A stretch of 64,000 bases of DNA from Spongiactinospora sp. TRM90649 (GTDB lineage: Bacteria; Actinomycetota; Actinomycetes; Streptosporangiales; Streptosporangiaceae). The stretch is taken from positions 62,001-126,000 of the forward strand of contig NZ_JARLTC010000021.1 of NCBI RefSeq assembly GCF_029382225.1. The letters are read 5' to 3'. Below, one piece after another: positions 49,723 to 58,404 of this stretch. Under the pieces are notes generated by a model, which worked only from the letters and a program-made list of their open reading frames with translations, was not told the origin of the DNA and did no database searches. Within the stretch, counting starts at the first letter, position 1. The number at the start of each line of letters is the position of its first letter. A program made the position numbers and the translations under genes.

Positions 49723-50781
49723 ATGCTCCAGGTTGTGCCCGAGGTGAGCGACGAGATCAGGGGCATCGCCAGGGGCGATGCCCGAGTCCCGCTGTCGGTG
49801 CTGGACCTCGCGACGGTGAGCGCGGGCGAATCGGCCACGGAGGCCCTGGCCACCACCACCGAACTGGCGCGCAAGGCCGAGGAGTGGGGCTACCACCGGC
49901 TGTGGGTGGCCGAGCACCACGGAATGCCCAACGTGGCCAGTTCGTCACCGCCCGTGCTTCTCGCGCACCTGGCGGCGAGCACCACCTCGATCAGGCTCGG
50001 CTCCGGCGGCGTGATGCTGCCCAACCACGCCCCGCTGGTCGTCGCCGAGCAGTTCGGGCTGCTGCACGCGCTGCACCCCGGCCGCGTCGATCTCGGCCTC
50101 GGCCGCGCGCCCGGCACCGACGAGGCCACGGCCGCCGCGCTGCGCAGGGGCGACGCCGACCGGTTCCCGCAGGAGGTCGCCGAGCTGACCGGCTTCCTGG
50201 ACGGCTCCTTCGAGCCGGGGCACCGCTACGAGAGGATCCGCGCCGTGCCGCGCGACCCCGGTGGCCGCCCGCCGATCTGGCTGCTCGGCTCCAGCGGGTT
50301 CAGCGCCCGGCTCGCGGGCCTGCTGGGCCTGCCGTTCGCGTTCGCGCACCACTTCAGCGCCGCCAACACCGAACCGGCGCTCGATCTGTACCGCAAGAGC
50401 TTCCGGCCTTCGGCGGCGCTCGACCGGCCGTACGCGATGATCGGCGTGAGCGCCGTGGCCGCCGACACCGGGCGAGACGCCTACCGGCTGGCCCGCACGG
50501 GCGGCCTGTCCATGCTGCGGCTGCGGCGCGGCACCCCCGCGCCGGTGCCCACCCCCGAGGAGGCCGAGAACCACCCGTACACGGCGGTGGAGGAGGAGTT
50601 CCTCGACGCCTGGCTGTCGAACGTGGTGTACGGCGAGCCCGACGCCGTGCGCGCGGGCCTGGCGGCGCTGCTGGATCGGACGGCCGCGGACGAACTGATG
50701 ATCACGACCGGGGTCTACGGCGGCGCGCACCGGATCCGATCTTTCAGGTTGATCGCCGAAGCACATAAGATGACCGATTAA
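49723..50781 (+). CDS. LLM-class flavin-dependent oxidoreductase
   Basis: A 352-residue luciferase-like monooxygenase: VPLSVLDLATVSAG, GYHRLWVAEHHGMP, RIGSGGVMLPNH-type sequence (RLGSGGVMLPNHAPLVVAEQF) and RVDLGLGRAPG. It uses FMN or F420, which cannot be decided from sequence alone. About 20 N-terminal residues precede the conserved start, so a later start is possible. It is followed by a LysR gene on the same strand. Confidence 0.92.
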   Translation: MLQVVPEVSDEIRGIARGDARVPLSVLDLATVSAGESATEALATTTELARKAEEWGYHRLWVAEHHGMPNVASSSPPVLLAHLAASTTSIRLGSGGVMLPNHAPLVVAEQFGLLHALHPGRVDLGLGRAPGTDEATAAALRRGDADRFPQEVAELTGFLDGSFEPGHRYERIRAVPRDPGGRPPIWLLGSSGFSARLAGLLGLPFAFAHHFSAANTEPALDLYRKSFRPSAALDRPYAMIGVSAVAADTGRDAYRLARTGGLSMLRLRRGTPAPVPTPEEAENHPYTAVEEEFLDAWLSNVVYGEPDAVRAGLAALLDRTAADELMITTGVYGGAHRIRSFRLIAEAHKMTD

Positions 50782-50845
50782 TGACCTTGTGCCGCATTTA
50801 GGAACGTTCCGACTGAATCTCGTCAAACTTCATGACTTGTTTTCA

Positions 50846-50874
50846 TTGGCAGGGAGACGTTCGGGCCATACCGT
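50846..50874 (+). promoter_or_regulatory. promoter of the LysR gene (leaderless)
   Basis: TTGGCA (50846-50851), 17 bp, TACCGT (50869-50874). The ATG at 50881 is 6 bases after the -10 box, so the transcript would begin at the start codon. No ribosome binding site is present. Confidence 0.55.
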
Positions 50875-50880
50875 GCGGCT

Positions 50881-51852
50881 ATGGATCTCGAGCTTCGCCA
50901 CCTTAGGATAGTGCGTGCCGTCGCGGAAGCGGGCAGTGTATCCAAGGCCGCCACCGTACTCGGGCTGGCACAGCCCGCACTGACCGCCCAGCTCAAACGC
51001 ATCGAGCGTGCGCTGGGCGGCGCCCTGTTCGAGCGCGACCACACCGGCGCGCGCCCGACCCCCCTCGGGGAGCTGGTGCTCACCCGCGCCAGGGTCCTCC
51101 TCCCGGCCGCGCGTCAGCTCCAGGAGGAGGCCGCCCGCTTCGCCAGGTTCGCCGACGCGACCGGTAACGAGCAGCAGCGTTACCGCCTCGGCGCGACCAA
51201 CAGCCCCATCATCGGGGGGCTGGTGGACCGGCTCGCCGCCTCCTATCCCAACTCCAGCGTGAGCACGCAGACCTCCTGGTCGGCCAACGAGCTGTCGGAG
51301 ATGCTGATGCTCGGCCGCCTGGACTTCGCCCTGGTGGGAGTGTGCGGCGACAGCAGCCCGCCGTCCGGCGACAACCTCGCCTGGCGGACGGTCGCCGTGG
51401 ACGCCGTGTGCGTCCTGGTCGGCGACAACCACCCGCTGGCGGGCGAGCCGGAGATCGAGCTCGGCGCGCTGGCCCAGGAGGCGTGGGCGGTCGCCCCAGG
51501 CGACGGCTGCTTCGCCGACTGCTTCGCCGCCGCGTGCGCCCGCGCCGGCTTCACCCCGCGCACGATCTACGAGACCGACCCGGCCACCTGCGCCCACCTG
51601 GCCCAGGTCGGCAGGGCCGTGGCGCTGTGCCAGGCGACGTTCCGCCTGACCGCGGGCGTGCGGATGCTGCCCATCTCGGGCGCGCCGCTACGCTGGCGGC
51701 AGGTGCTCGGCTGGCACCCAGAGGCACCGGCCGCGGTGGCCGCCCCCTCCATCGTCGTCCACGCCAAGGCCGCGCACATGGACTCGGTTCGCCGCAGTCA
51801 CAGCTACCTGAGCTGGCTCAGCGTGCATCCTGGGTTCGGCACGGTGCCATAG
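50881..51852 (+). CDS. LysR-family transcriptional regulator
   Basis: A 323-residue regulator. Helix-turn-helix at residues 1-60 (LELRHLRIVRAVAEAGSVSKAA, LAQPALTAQLKRIERALGG) and a C-terminal effector-binding domain from about 90. It begins with its own strong promoter, so it is probably autoregulated. GGCATAAC repeats after the gene (51856 and 51898 area) resemble short regulatory half-sites. The effector is unknown. Confidence 0.93.
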   Translation: MDLELRHLRIVRAVAEAGSVSKAATVLGLAQPALTAQLKRIERALGGALFERDHTGARPTPLGELVLTRARVLLPAARQLQEEAARFARFADATGNEQQRYRLGATNSPIIGGLVDRLAASYPNSSVSTQTSWSANELSEMLMLGRLDFALVGVCGDSSPPSGDNLAWRTVAVDAVCVLVGDNHPLAGEPEIELGALAQEAWAVAPGDGCFADCFAAACARAGFTPRTIYETDPATCAHLAQVGRAVALCQATFRLTAGVRMLPISGAPLRWRQVLGWHPEAPAAVAAPSIVVHAKAAHMDSVRRSHSYLSWLSVHPGFGTVP

Positions 51853-52466
51853 GGGGGCATAACACCTGGCCCTTAAAGCCATGACATCTATCATCGATCG
51901 GCATAACAGGACGTTATAGGCACACTGATAGGTCCCCGGTTTCGGAGCAGGCCGTACGTTGACGGCACCGACCGAGGAGAGCCCTTGCCTCGACACCACT
52001 GCCCGATCGTGGGCGCGGCGCACACGCGCACCGCCCGCGTCACGGCCACGGCCAGACCGCCGACGACGCCCTCGTCGCGGCCTCCGCCCCGTCGCCCGTG
52101 CCCGGAACACCGCACGCGACGCGGCCCATGCCCGGCCCCCGAGGAGATCCAGCGGGACGGAGCCCGGAACGCCCGCCGCCGCCACCGGACTGGCGGCGGC
52201 CCGCGAGACCACCGCCGCGAACGCGCGTGCCCGGGAACCGCCGCACCGGCCGTATCGGCCCACTGACCTTCTGCCGCGGCGGAACCGGCCCATCGCGGGC
52301 GAACGTGGCCGCCCGCACAGGGCCCGGCTCCCATGCCGTCGGCGTCGCCTTTCGCGACGCCGCCCGACCGCCGGTTCCCGGAGCGCCCCCCGGTTCCGGG
52401 AACCGCGCGGCGGCCCGCCGCGAGAGGCATACTCAAGGTCCACCCCCAGCGGACCTGGAGCGCTCC
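51853..52466. other. 614-bp region without a credible gene
   Basis: No frame here has a plausible start, composition and ribosome binding site. The first 100 bases are relatively AT-rich with two GGCATAAC copies, resembling a control region. The rest is Arg/Pro-coding GC-rich sequence in all frames and looks like non-coding DNA or a decayed gene. Confidence 0.5.
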
Positions 52467-53270
52467 ATGGCACGGATCGTCGGTGTGCACGGAATCGGCA
52501 ACCACGACTACGTGGACAGGAACGGCGGGGCCGAGGCCGCCGCCAAGACGATCAGCCGCGACTGGACCGACTGGTTGCAGGGCGACTCGGAGGTCGCGGT
52601 GGGCTACTACTCCCACCTGCTGCACCGGGGCACCCCGCAGGGCGACGTGGCCCTGCTCACGCCCGGTGAGCAAGAGCTCTTCGTGGCGTTCGTGGACCAG
52701 CTCCAGCCGTCCCCGCAGGCGGCCCAGGGGCAGATCACCGCGCGCGCCCGGCAGGCGGGCGAGTGGCTGACCGAGCGGTACGGCGAGGCCGCCAGGCGCC
52801 TGGCCGCGATCTTCGTCCGCGAGGTCCACACCTACCTGCACCACGCCGACGACTCCTTCCGCACGGCCGCCAGAGAGGCCGTCGCCGCCGCGATCCGCGA
52901 CCACCGGCCCGAGGTCGTCATCGCCCACTCCCTGGGCAGTGTGGTGGCCTACGAGGCGCTGTGGGCCGATCCCGGCCTCTCGGTGCCCACCCTGATCACC
53001 CTGGGCAGCCCGCTCGGCATGAACGGCGTGATCTTCCAGCGGCTGCGGCCCGCCCCCGAGGCCGGTCGGGGCGCGCGGCCCCCGGGGGTGAAGCGCTGGG
53101 TCAACCTCGCCGACGTCGGCGACCTGGTGGCCGTCCCCGCCGACCTGTGCTCCCGCTTCGACGGGGTTGAGCAGTCGCCCCCGGTGCGCATCGCCAGGTT
53201 CGACTTCCACCGCGTCCGGGCCTATCTGGGCTGCCCCGACGTGCGCGACCTGGTCTCAGGAGACTTCTGA
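52467..53270 (+). CDS. alpha/beta-hydrolase-like protein at the edge of the conflict cluster
   Basis: A 267-residue protein opening with ARIVGVHGIGNHDYV, the nucleophile-elbow motif AHSLGSVVAYEAL (GxSxG-like, Ser in SLGS) and LITLGSPLGMNGV, typical of serine hydrolases. GGAG lies before the ATG at 52467; longer readings add a Pro/Arg-rich leader. It converges on the SIR2 gene with a 15-base overlap. Esterase, lipase or peptidase activity cannot be separated. Membership in the neighbouring defence-like set is inferred from position. Confidence 0.82.
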   Translation: MARIVGVHGIGNHDYVDRNGGAEAAAKTISRDWTDWLQGDSEVAVGYYSHLLHRGTPQGDVALLTPGEQELFVAFVDQLQPSPQAAQGQITARARQAGEWLTERYGEAARRLAAIFVREVHTYLHHADDSFRTAAREAVAAAIRDHRPEVVIAHSLGSVVAYEALWADPGLSVPTLITLGSPLGMNGVIFQRLRPAPEAGRGARPPGVKRWVNLADVGDLVAVPADLCSRFDGVEQSPPVRIARFDFHRVRAYLGCPDVRDLVSGDF

Positions 53271-54122
53271 CATCCGCCTGCCGAGTTCCCGCAGGAAGTC
53301 GGCGGCCGTCCCGACATAGAGGGCCACGCTCCACCCCCCGAGGTAGCGGGACAGGTAGTCGCGCGCCCGGGCGGCGGCGGCGGGGCTCGTGACGTCCAGC
53401 TCGGGCATCAACATGACCACCGTGTGGCGGCGGCGGCGCGTGCCGGGCACGCTGTTGAAGAGCGAGCTGAACAGGGAACGGAACGTCCAGTCCTGGATGC
53501 TGTACCCGAGGAATAGCAGCGGCTTGGACAGCAGTTCACCGAGGACGTCCACCGGGATGAGGGGGCGCTCCGCGTCGGCCATGGCGACGACGAACCGCAG
53601 GTAGTCGTCCTCGCTGAGCACCATCGAGTGGGGCGAGTCGAAGCTGCCGTGCAGATGGAAGACCAGCGGGTGCTCGGCCGTCGGCTTCGGCCGGTCCGGC
53701 TCGCCGGGATCGTCCCCCTCGTACCACCGGCAGATCTCGCCTGCGGGATCCTTCCCGGCGTGCCGCAGCGCCCGCGCCATGAAGTCGTCGTAGTTGGTGG
53801 TCACGAACAGCTTGCACGGGAGCGCGGCGAGCGGGGCATAGGGGTTGCCGGGGTCGGTGAAGTCGGGTGGGCCGTGGGCGCTCAGGTCGCGGCGGATCAG
53901 CTCCTTGACGTAAGTCGGGTCGCCCGTCACGGTCTCGGCGTACTCCAGCACCCGGGGCAGGTTGCGGCGATCGGCGAACGGGTAGGCGAATCGCCGCGCC
54001 CACACCTCGCTGAGGTCGCCGCCCGTCGGCAGCACGCCCGCGTTGACCCCCGCCCCCAGGAAGGGGACCAGATCCCCGTGCAGCGCCTGATGGGTCAGGC
54101 GCGTCCAGTCGGCGTCATCCAT
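53256..54122 (-). CDS. SIR2-like NAD-cleaving domain protein
   Basis: A 288-residue SIR2_2-type domain. The NAD-binding loop is VPFLGAGVNAGV, the catalytic-site Asn110 lies in LFVTTNYDDF, and His158 lies in FHLHGS. LFLGYSIQDWTFRSLF near residue 225 is typical of defence-associated SIR2 proteins such as ThsA-like NADases. The motif residues are intact, so NAD+ hydrolysis is plausible. It overlaps the caspase-NTPase-WD40 gene by 8 bases (ATGGATGA), so the two are translated together and probably act together. Confidence 0.88.
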   Translation of the reverse strand: MDDADWTRLTHQALHGDLVPFLGAGVNAGVLPTGGDLSEVWARRFAYPFADRRNLPRVLEYAETVTGDPTYVKELIRRDLSAHGPPDFTDPGNPYAPLAALPCKLFVTTNYDDFMARALRHAGKDPAGEICRWYEGDDPGEPDRPKPTAEHPLVFHLHGSFDSPHSMVLSEDDYLRFVVAMADAERPLIPVDVLGELLSKPLLFLGYSIQDWTFRSLFSSLFNSVPGTRRRRHTVVMLMPELDVTSPAAAARARDYLSRYLGGWSVALYVGTAADFLRELGRRMSEVS

Positions 54123-57100
54123 CGGCCCCCACCCCTTCCGCGCGGAACACCACCAGGTCTCCCGCCAGCGCCACCAGCAGGCGGCCTTCGGCCTCCAGCG
54201 CGACCGCACGGGCCTCGGCGGGCAGCGCGTGCTCATCCCAGCGCGGCTCGCCGAGCAGATCCCGGCAGGTGCGCAGGCGCTCGCCGCACGCCGCGACCGC
54301 GACCGCGACGCCGCCGATCATCGCACAGCTCAGCGCGCGGACGGGGCCGCCCTCGGCTTCGGGCGGGATCGGGGTGACCACCCGGGTGTCCAGGTCGAGC
54401 ACGCCCAGCGACCCGCCCGCGCCGGAGGCCACGACGAGCGAGCGCCCGCCGGCCTCCAGCGCGGCGAGCGCCCGGATGGTCGTGCCGTCGGGCCACACCG
54501 TGACGGTCTCATGAGATCCACCCTCCGATAGCCCCCAGATCCGCAGCTTCCCGGCATAGGTGGGGGTCACCGCGACCGATCCGGACGCCGCGGCGACGCA
54601 GACGACGCGGCGGGCCAGGTGCCGGCGACCGGCCCTCCGGAGCAGGACCTCGCCCTCGGGTTCGTCCTCGGTGAGGTCCCACAGCCGGATGCTCCGGTCC
54701 TGCGACACCGAGACGGCCACCGGCCGGCCGTCGACGACCGTGGCCGCGACGTCGAGGACCGGACCGGTGTGGCCGATCAGCGGGGCTCCGATGGGCGTCG
54801 GCGGGTCGAGGTTCCAGCGCAGCAGCGTGCCGTCCGCGCTCGCGGTCACGGCGAGCGGCCGGTCGGGCAGGCACGCGGCGGCGAGCACCGGTCCCTCGTG
54901 GCCCGGTAACACCGCCTCGGGCGCGAGACGGCCGCCGGGACGCCAGGCGCGCACGACCCGGTCGTCTCCGCCGGTGAGCACCAGCGGGCCACCGGAGCGC
55001 GCGGCGGCGACGGCGTTCACCTGCTCGCTGTGCCCGGACAGCGGGCGGCCCACCGGTCCGGCCACGTCGAGGTCCCATACCCGCACGGTGCCGTCGCCGC
55101 CGCTGGTCACGGCCAGCGGCCGGCCGTCCACGGCGATGGAGCCGATCGCGGTGACCACGCCCTGGCCGGTGAAGGGGTCGCCGTGCGGCTCGCCGCGCCG
55201 CAGGTCCCATGCGCGGATCGCATGGTCGTCGCCGGAGGCGATCACCACGGGAACGCCGTCCATGTCGGTGGCGTGCAGGGCGCGGACGGGTCTGCCGTAG
55301 GAGACGGCGGGGCGGGCGGCGGGCCGTACGAGCGGCCAGACGCGGATCGCGCCGCCGACGTCGGCGATCAGCACGGCCGGCTCGCCGTCGATGGAAGCGC
55401 CGCACACGGCGGTGCCCAGCCCGCGCGGGCCGGGCAGATGTCCGACGGCCACGCGTTCGACCAGGTCCCACATCCACACGGTGCCGTCCATTCCGGTGCT
55501 GACCGCCACCGGGCGGCGTCCGGCAGCGGCGCACGCCACCGCGTGGCTCGGGCCGACGTGGGCGCGCAGCAGGCCGTCCGGCCGGTGCCCGGCGAGGTCC
55601 CAGAGCCGGACCGTGCCGTCGGCGCCCGTGGTGACGGCGAGGGGCCGTCCGTCGGCCTCGGTGACGGCCAGTCCCTGGACCGGACCGAGATGTCCTTCCA
55701 GTGGCGCGCCCCTCGGGCGGCCCTCCGGCAGGTCCCACAGCCGGACCGTGCCGTCCGCGCCGGTGCTGACGGCCACCGGGGTCCCGTCGATCGCGGTGAG
55801 AGCCACGCCGGTCACCGGGCCCCGGTGGCCCCGCATGGGCAGGCCGCGCTGGGCGTGCCCGGCGAGGTCCCACAGCCGGACGGTCTGGTCGTCGCCCGCC
55901 GTGACCGCGCTGGGCCGTCCGTCGGCGAAGCCGGTGGCCAGGGCGTTCACCCGGCCCTCGTGGCCGGTGAGGGTGGCCCGGTGCGCCGGGGTGAGGGAGC
56001 TGCCGCTGGCGGCGACCGGACGCCAGCGGGGCCGCCCCTCCTCGGTCCGCGCGCTTGGACCGGTCTGTGCGGCCGGATCGGTCTGTGCGCTCTGATCCGA
56101 CAGGGCGCTCGCCCAGCCGGGTGAACCCCAGCGGGCCGCGTCCACGGCCAGGACCTCGGCCCGGCGCGGCGGCGGCAGGTCGCGATGGCGGTGCGCCGAG
56201 GTGCGGTAGACGGCCCTGGCCAGCCGCCGCCTGCGGTCGTCACCCGGCAGCCGCAGGCGGTCGAGGGCGGGCAGCAGGAAGGCCGGGTCGGCGTGCGCCA
56301 GGAACGACGCGTCGCCGAGCAGTTCCGCCGCCGCGCCCGCGTCCTCCGCGTGCTGGACGGCGTGCCGCAGCAGATACGGCTCGGCGTGCTCCCACCCCCG
56401 CGACCGCACCGAGCCGGACCCCCGCCCCAGGACGGCCTCCAGCACGTCGGCGCCGCCGCCCGCGCTCTCGGCCAGGTGGTTCGCCAGCCCCTGGTGGTAG
56501 ATCCGGTAGAGCGCGGTGCCGTCGGTGTCGGGCGACCGCCGCAGGTAGAAGGACGCCTCCCCCAGCGCCCCCAGCAGCTCGCCCATCGTCGCCTCCCCCT
56601 GGTGGCCTGGCTTCCACACCGGGGCGAGGCGCGCGAGCACCCGCAACGGCATGCCCTGCCCCCGTGCGTGGGAGACGGCGGTGAGCAGCGGCAGCAGCCA
56701 GGGCGCGTGGCCGGGGCGGCTGCGGAGGTCGAGCCGGAACAGCTCGTGCAGGGCGCGGGGCACGCCCTCCCCCAGCGCACGCGCCGCCGCCGGGTCGGCG
56801 GCGGGGGTCGCGGCCCGGACCACCTGGTAGGTGTAGAGCCCGGCGACCAGGAACGGGCCCCAGCGGGGCTCGGCCCCGGCGTCCGACGCCAGCGCGCCGG
56901 CCAGCCCTCCCGCGAAGGCCGTGCGCAGACTGCCCCGCAGCGAGTGCCCGCCGGTGAACTCCAGCAGCCGGGCGACGTAGTCGCGCAGGTCGTCGGTCAG
57001 CTCGCCGGGCGCGACCAGGTCGAGGTCGGTCACCTCGCCCAGTGCCGCCAGCGGCTCCAGAGCGGCCCCCGGACGCCCGCCGACGAGCAGCCGCACCCCC

Positions 57101-58404
57101 GGGACCCCACCGGCCAGCGGCAGCAGCAGACCGGCGGTCAGGCGCGTGGGATCGGTGGCCTCGTCCAGGGCGTCCACGACGATCGTCGCCGGACGCGGCC
57201 GGGCGGCGAGCGCTTCGAGCAGCCGGGACGGCGTCCACGGCCCCTCCCCCGCCAGGCCGAGCTGCCCGGCGATGGAGGCCGTCACGGCGGGCAGGTCGCG
57301 CTGGCGGGCGTGCACGGCCGCCAGGTCGCGGTTGAGCGCCGGGCACAGCTCGGTGATGTGGGCGCGCAGGCCCGCCGTGGCCGCGCGCAGCGCCGGGTGC
57401 GCCGCGCAGACCAGAACGCCGAGCAGGGCCGACTTGCCCGCCCCCGGACCGCCGGTCACGACCCGCAGCGGCGGGGACGCGGCGGCGTCGTCGAGCCAGG
57501 CGGTCAGCTCGCGCAACTGGCGGCGGCGGCCGACGAAGCAGCCGCCGTCGATGTCGCGGGTCAGCGGGCCGGTGCCGGCCGTGCGGTCGAGCCAGTGCCG
57601 GGGGTCCACGACGTCGTCGAGGTAGGTCGCGATGCCCGGATCGACCTCCCCGGCCAGCAGGTCGAGCGGGGCCGCCCGCCCGTAGCCGGGGTTGGGGAAG
57701 AACGGCAGGTCGGGGTAGTCGCCGTCGATGGGGGACGCGGCGACCCGCTGCTCGTAGCCGTGCCCCCCGTGCCCCCCGTGCCCGCCGAGCGCCCGGACCT
57801 CGGCGCGGATGCTCTCGACGACCAGGCCGAACGGCACGTACGGCCGGTCGGCGTAGACCAGCGCGCCCAGGCCGCCCAGGACGGTCGCGGCGGCCCTGGT
57901 GAGCCGGGCGTCGTAGGCCGCCTCGCCGCGGCCGGTGGCCGCGATCACCCAGGCGTGGTTGCCGCCGTCAACGACCTCGGACAGCCAGGGCGGCCGGGCC
58001 GCCTGCCCGGCGTGGCAGGTGTCGATCAGGAACAGCGTCCGCGGGCGCCCGGCGCGGCGTTCGACCATCCGCAGCCATCCGGTGACCTCGGTGGTGTCGT
58101 CCACGGCGCCGTCGGAGCCGACCACGTAGAGCGCGCCGGTCCGATGCGGCTCGCCGTGGCTGCTGACGTGGACCACCAGCGGCCCGGGCGACTCCGATCC
58201 GATCTCGGCGTGGACGGCCCGGCCGAGCGCGCTCGCCGTCGGGTCGTCGTGCCCGGCGACGGTGTAGCCGAGCCCGGCCAGGGCGGCGCGCAGGTCGGCG
58301 CACGCCCGCGCGTGCACGGCGGCGGGCAGGTCGGGCCAGCGCTCACCGGCGAAGGTGGCGACGCCCAGGCTCAGCGCGCGAAGCCCTTCGCCGTCCCGCG
58401 CCAT
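54115..58404 (-). CDS. caspase-like / STAND NTPase / WD40 protein
   Basis: A 1429-residue multidomain protein. A caspase-like peptidase domain (about 10-200) has the dyad His83 (VVHVSSHG) and Cys130 (LIDTCHAG). A STAND-type NTPase follows with Walker A GGPGAGKSALL (about 318-328) and a VVDALDEATD Walker-B-like segment, then a helical region. The C-terminus (about 810-1420) holds about 14 WD40 repeats, enough for two propellers. This class is associated with regulated cell death or defence in multicellular bacteria. ATG 58404 follows GGAGGG. It overlaps the SIR2 gene by 8 bases and the upstream pseudokinase by 34 bases. Confidence 0.92.
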   Translation of the reverse strand: MARDGEGLRALSLGVATFAGERWPDLPAAVHARACADLRAALAGLGYTVAGHDDPTASALGRAVHAEIGSESPGPLVVHVSSHGEPHRTGALYVVGSDGAVDDTTEVTGWLRMVERRAGRPRTLFLIDTCHAGQAARPPWLSEVVDGGNHAWVIAATGRGEAAYDARLTRAAATVLGGLGALVYADRPYVPFGLVVESIRAEVRALGGHGGHGGHGYEQRVAASPIDGDYPDLPFFPNPGYGRAAPLDLLAGEVDPGIATYLDDVVDPRHWLDRTAGTGPLTRDIDGGCFVGRRRQLRELTAWLDDAAASPPLRVVTGGPGAGKSALLGVLVCAAHPALRAATAGLRAHITELCPALNRDLAAVHARQRDLPAVTASIAGQLGLAGEGPWTPSRLLEALAARPRPATIVVDALDEATDPTRLTAGLLLPLAGGVPGVRLLVGGRPGAALEPLAALGEVTDLDLVAPGELTDDLRDYVARLLEFTGGHSLRGSLRTAFAGGLAGALASDAGAEPRWGPFLVAGLYTYQVVRAATPAADPAAARALGEGVPRALHELFRLDLRSRPGHAPWLLPLLTAVSHARGQGMPLRVLARLAPVWKPGHQGEATMGELLGALGEASFYLRRSPDTDGTALYRIYHQGLANHLAESAGGGADVLEAVLGRGSGSVRSRGWEHAEPYLLRHAVQHAEDAGAAAELLGDASFLAHADPAFLLPALDRLRLPGDDRRRRLARAVYRTSAHRHRDLPPPRRAEVLAVDAARWGSPGWASALSDQSAQTDPAAQTGPSARTEEGRPRWRPVAASGSSLTPAHRATLTGHEGRVNALATGFADGRPSAVTAGDDQTVRLWDLAGHAQRGLPMRGHRGPVTGVALTAIDGTPVAVSTGADGTVRLWDLPEGRPRGAPLEGHLGPVQGLAVTEADGRPLAVTTGADGTVRLWDLAGHRPDGLLRAHVGPSHAVACAAAGRRPVAVSTGMDGTVWMWDLVERVAVGHLPGPRGLGTAVCGASIDGEPAVLIADVGGAIRVWPLVRPAARPAVSYGRPVRALHATDMDGVPVVIASGDDHAIRAWDLRRGEPHGDPFTGQGVVTAIGSIAVDGRPLAVTSGGDGTVRVWDLDVAGPVGRPLSGHSEQVNAVAAARSGGPLVLTGGDDRVVRAWRPGGRLAPEAVLPGHEGPVLAAACLPDRPLAVTASADGTLLRWNLDPPTPIGAPLIGHTGPVLDVAATVVDGRPVAVSVSQDRSIRLWDLTEDEPEGEVLLRRAGRRHLARRVVCVAAASGSVAVTPTYAGKLRIWGLSEGGSHETVTVWPDGTTIRALAALEAGGRSLVVASGAGGSLGVLDLDTRVVTPIPPEAEGGPVRALSCAMIGGVAVAVAACGERLRTCRDLLGEPRWDEHALPAEARAVALEAEGRLLVALAGDLVVFRAEGVGADG

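Noticed and set aside
52098..52466. 123-residue N-terminal extension of the alpha/beta hydrolase
   Set aside because: Pro/Arg-rich with no motif; ATG 52467 has GGAG and begins the conserved region.
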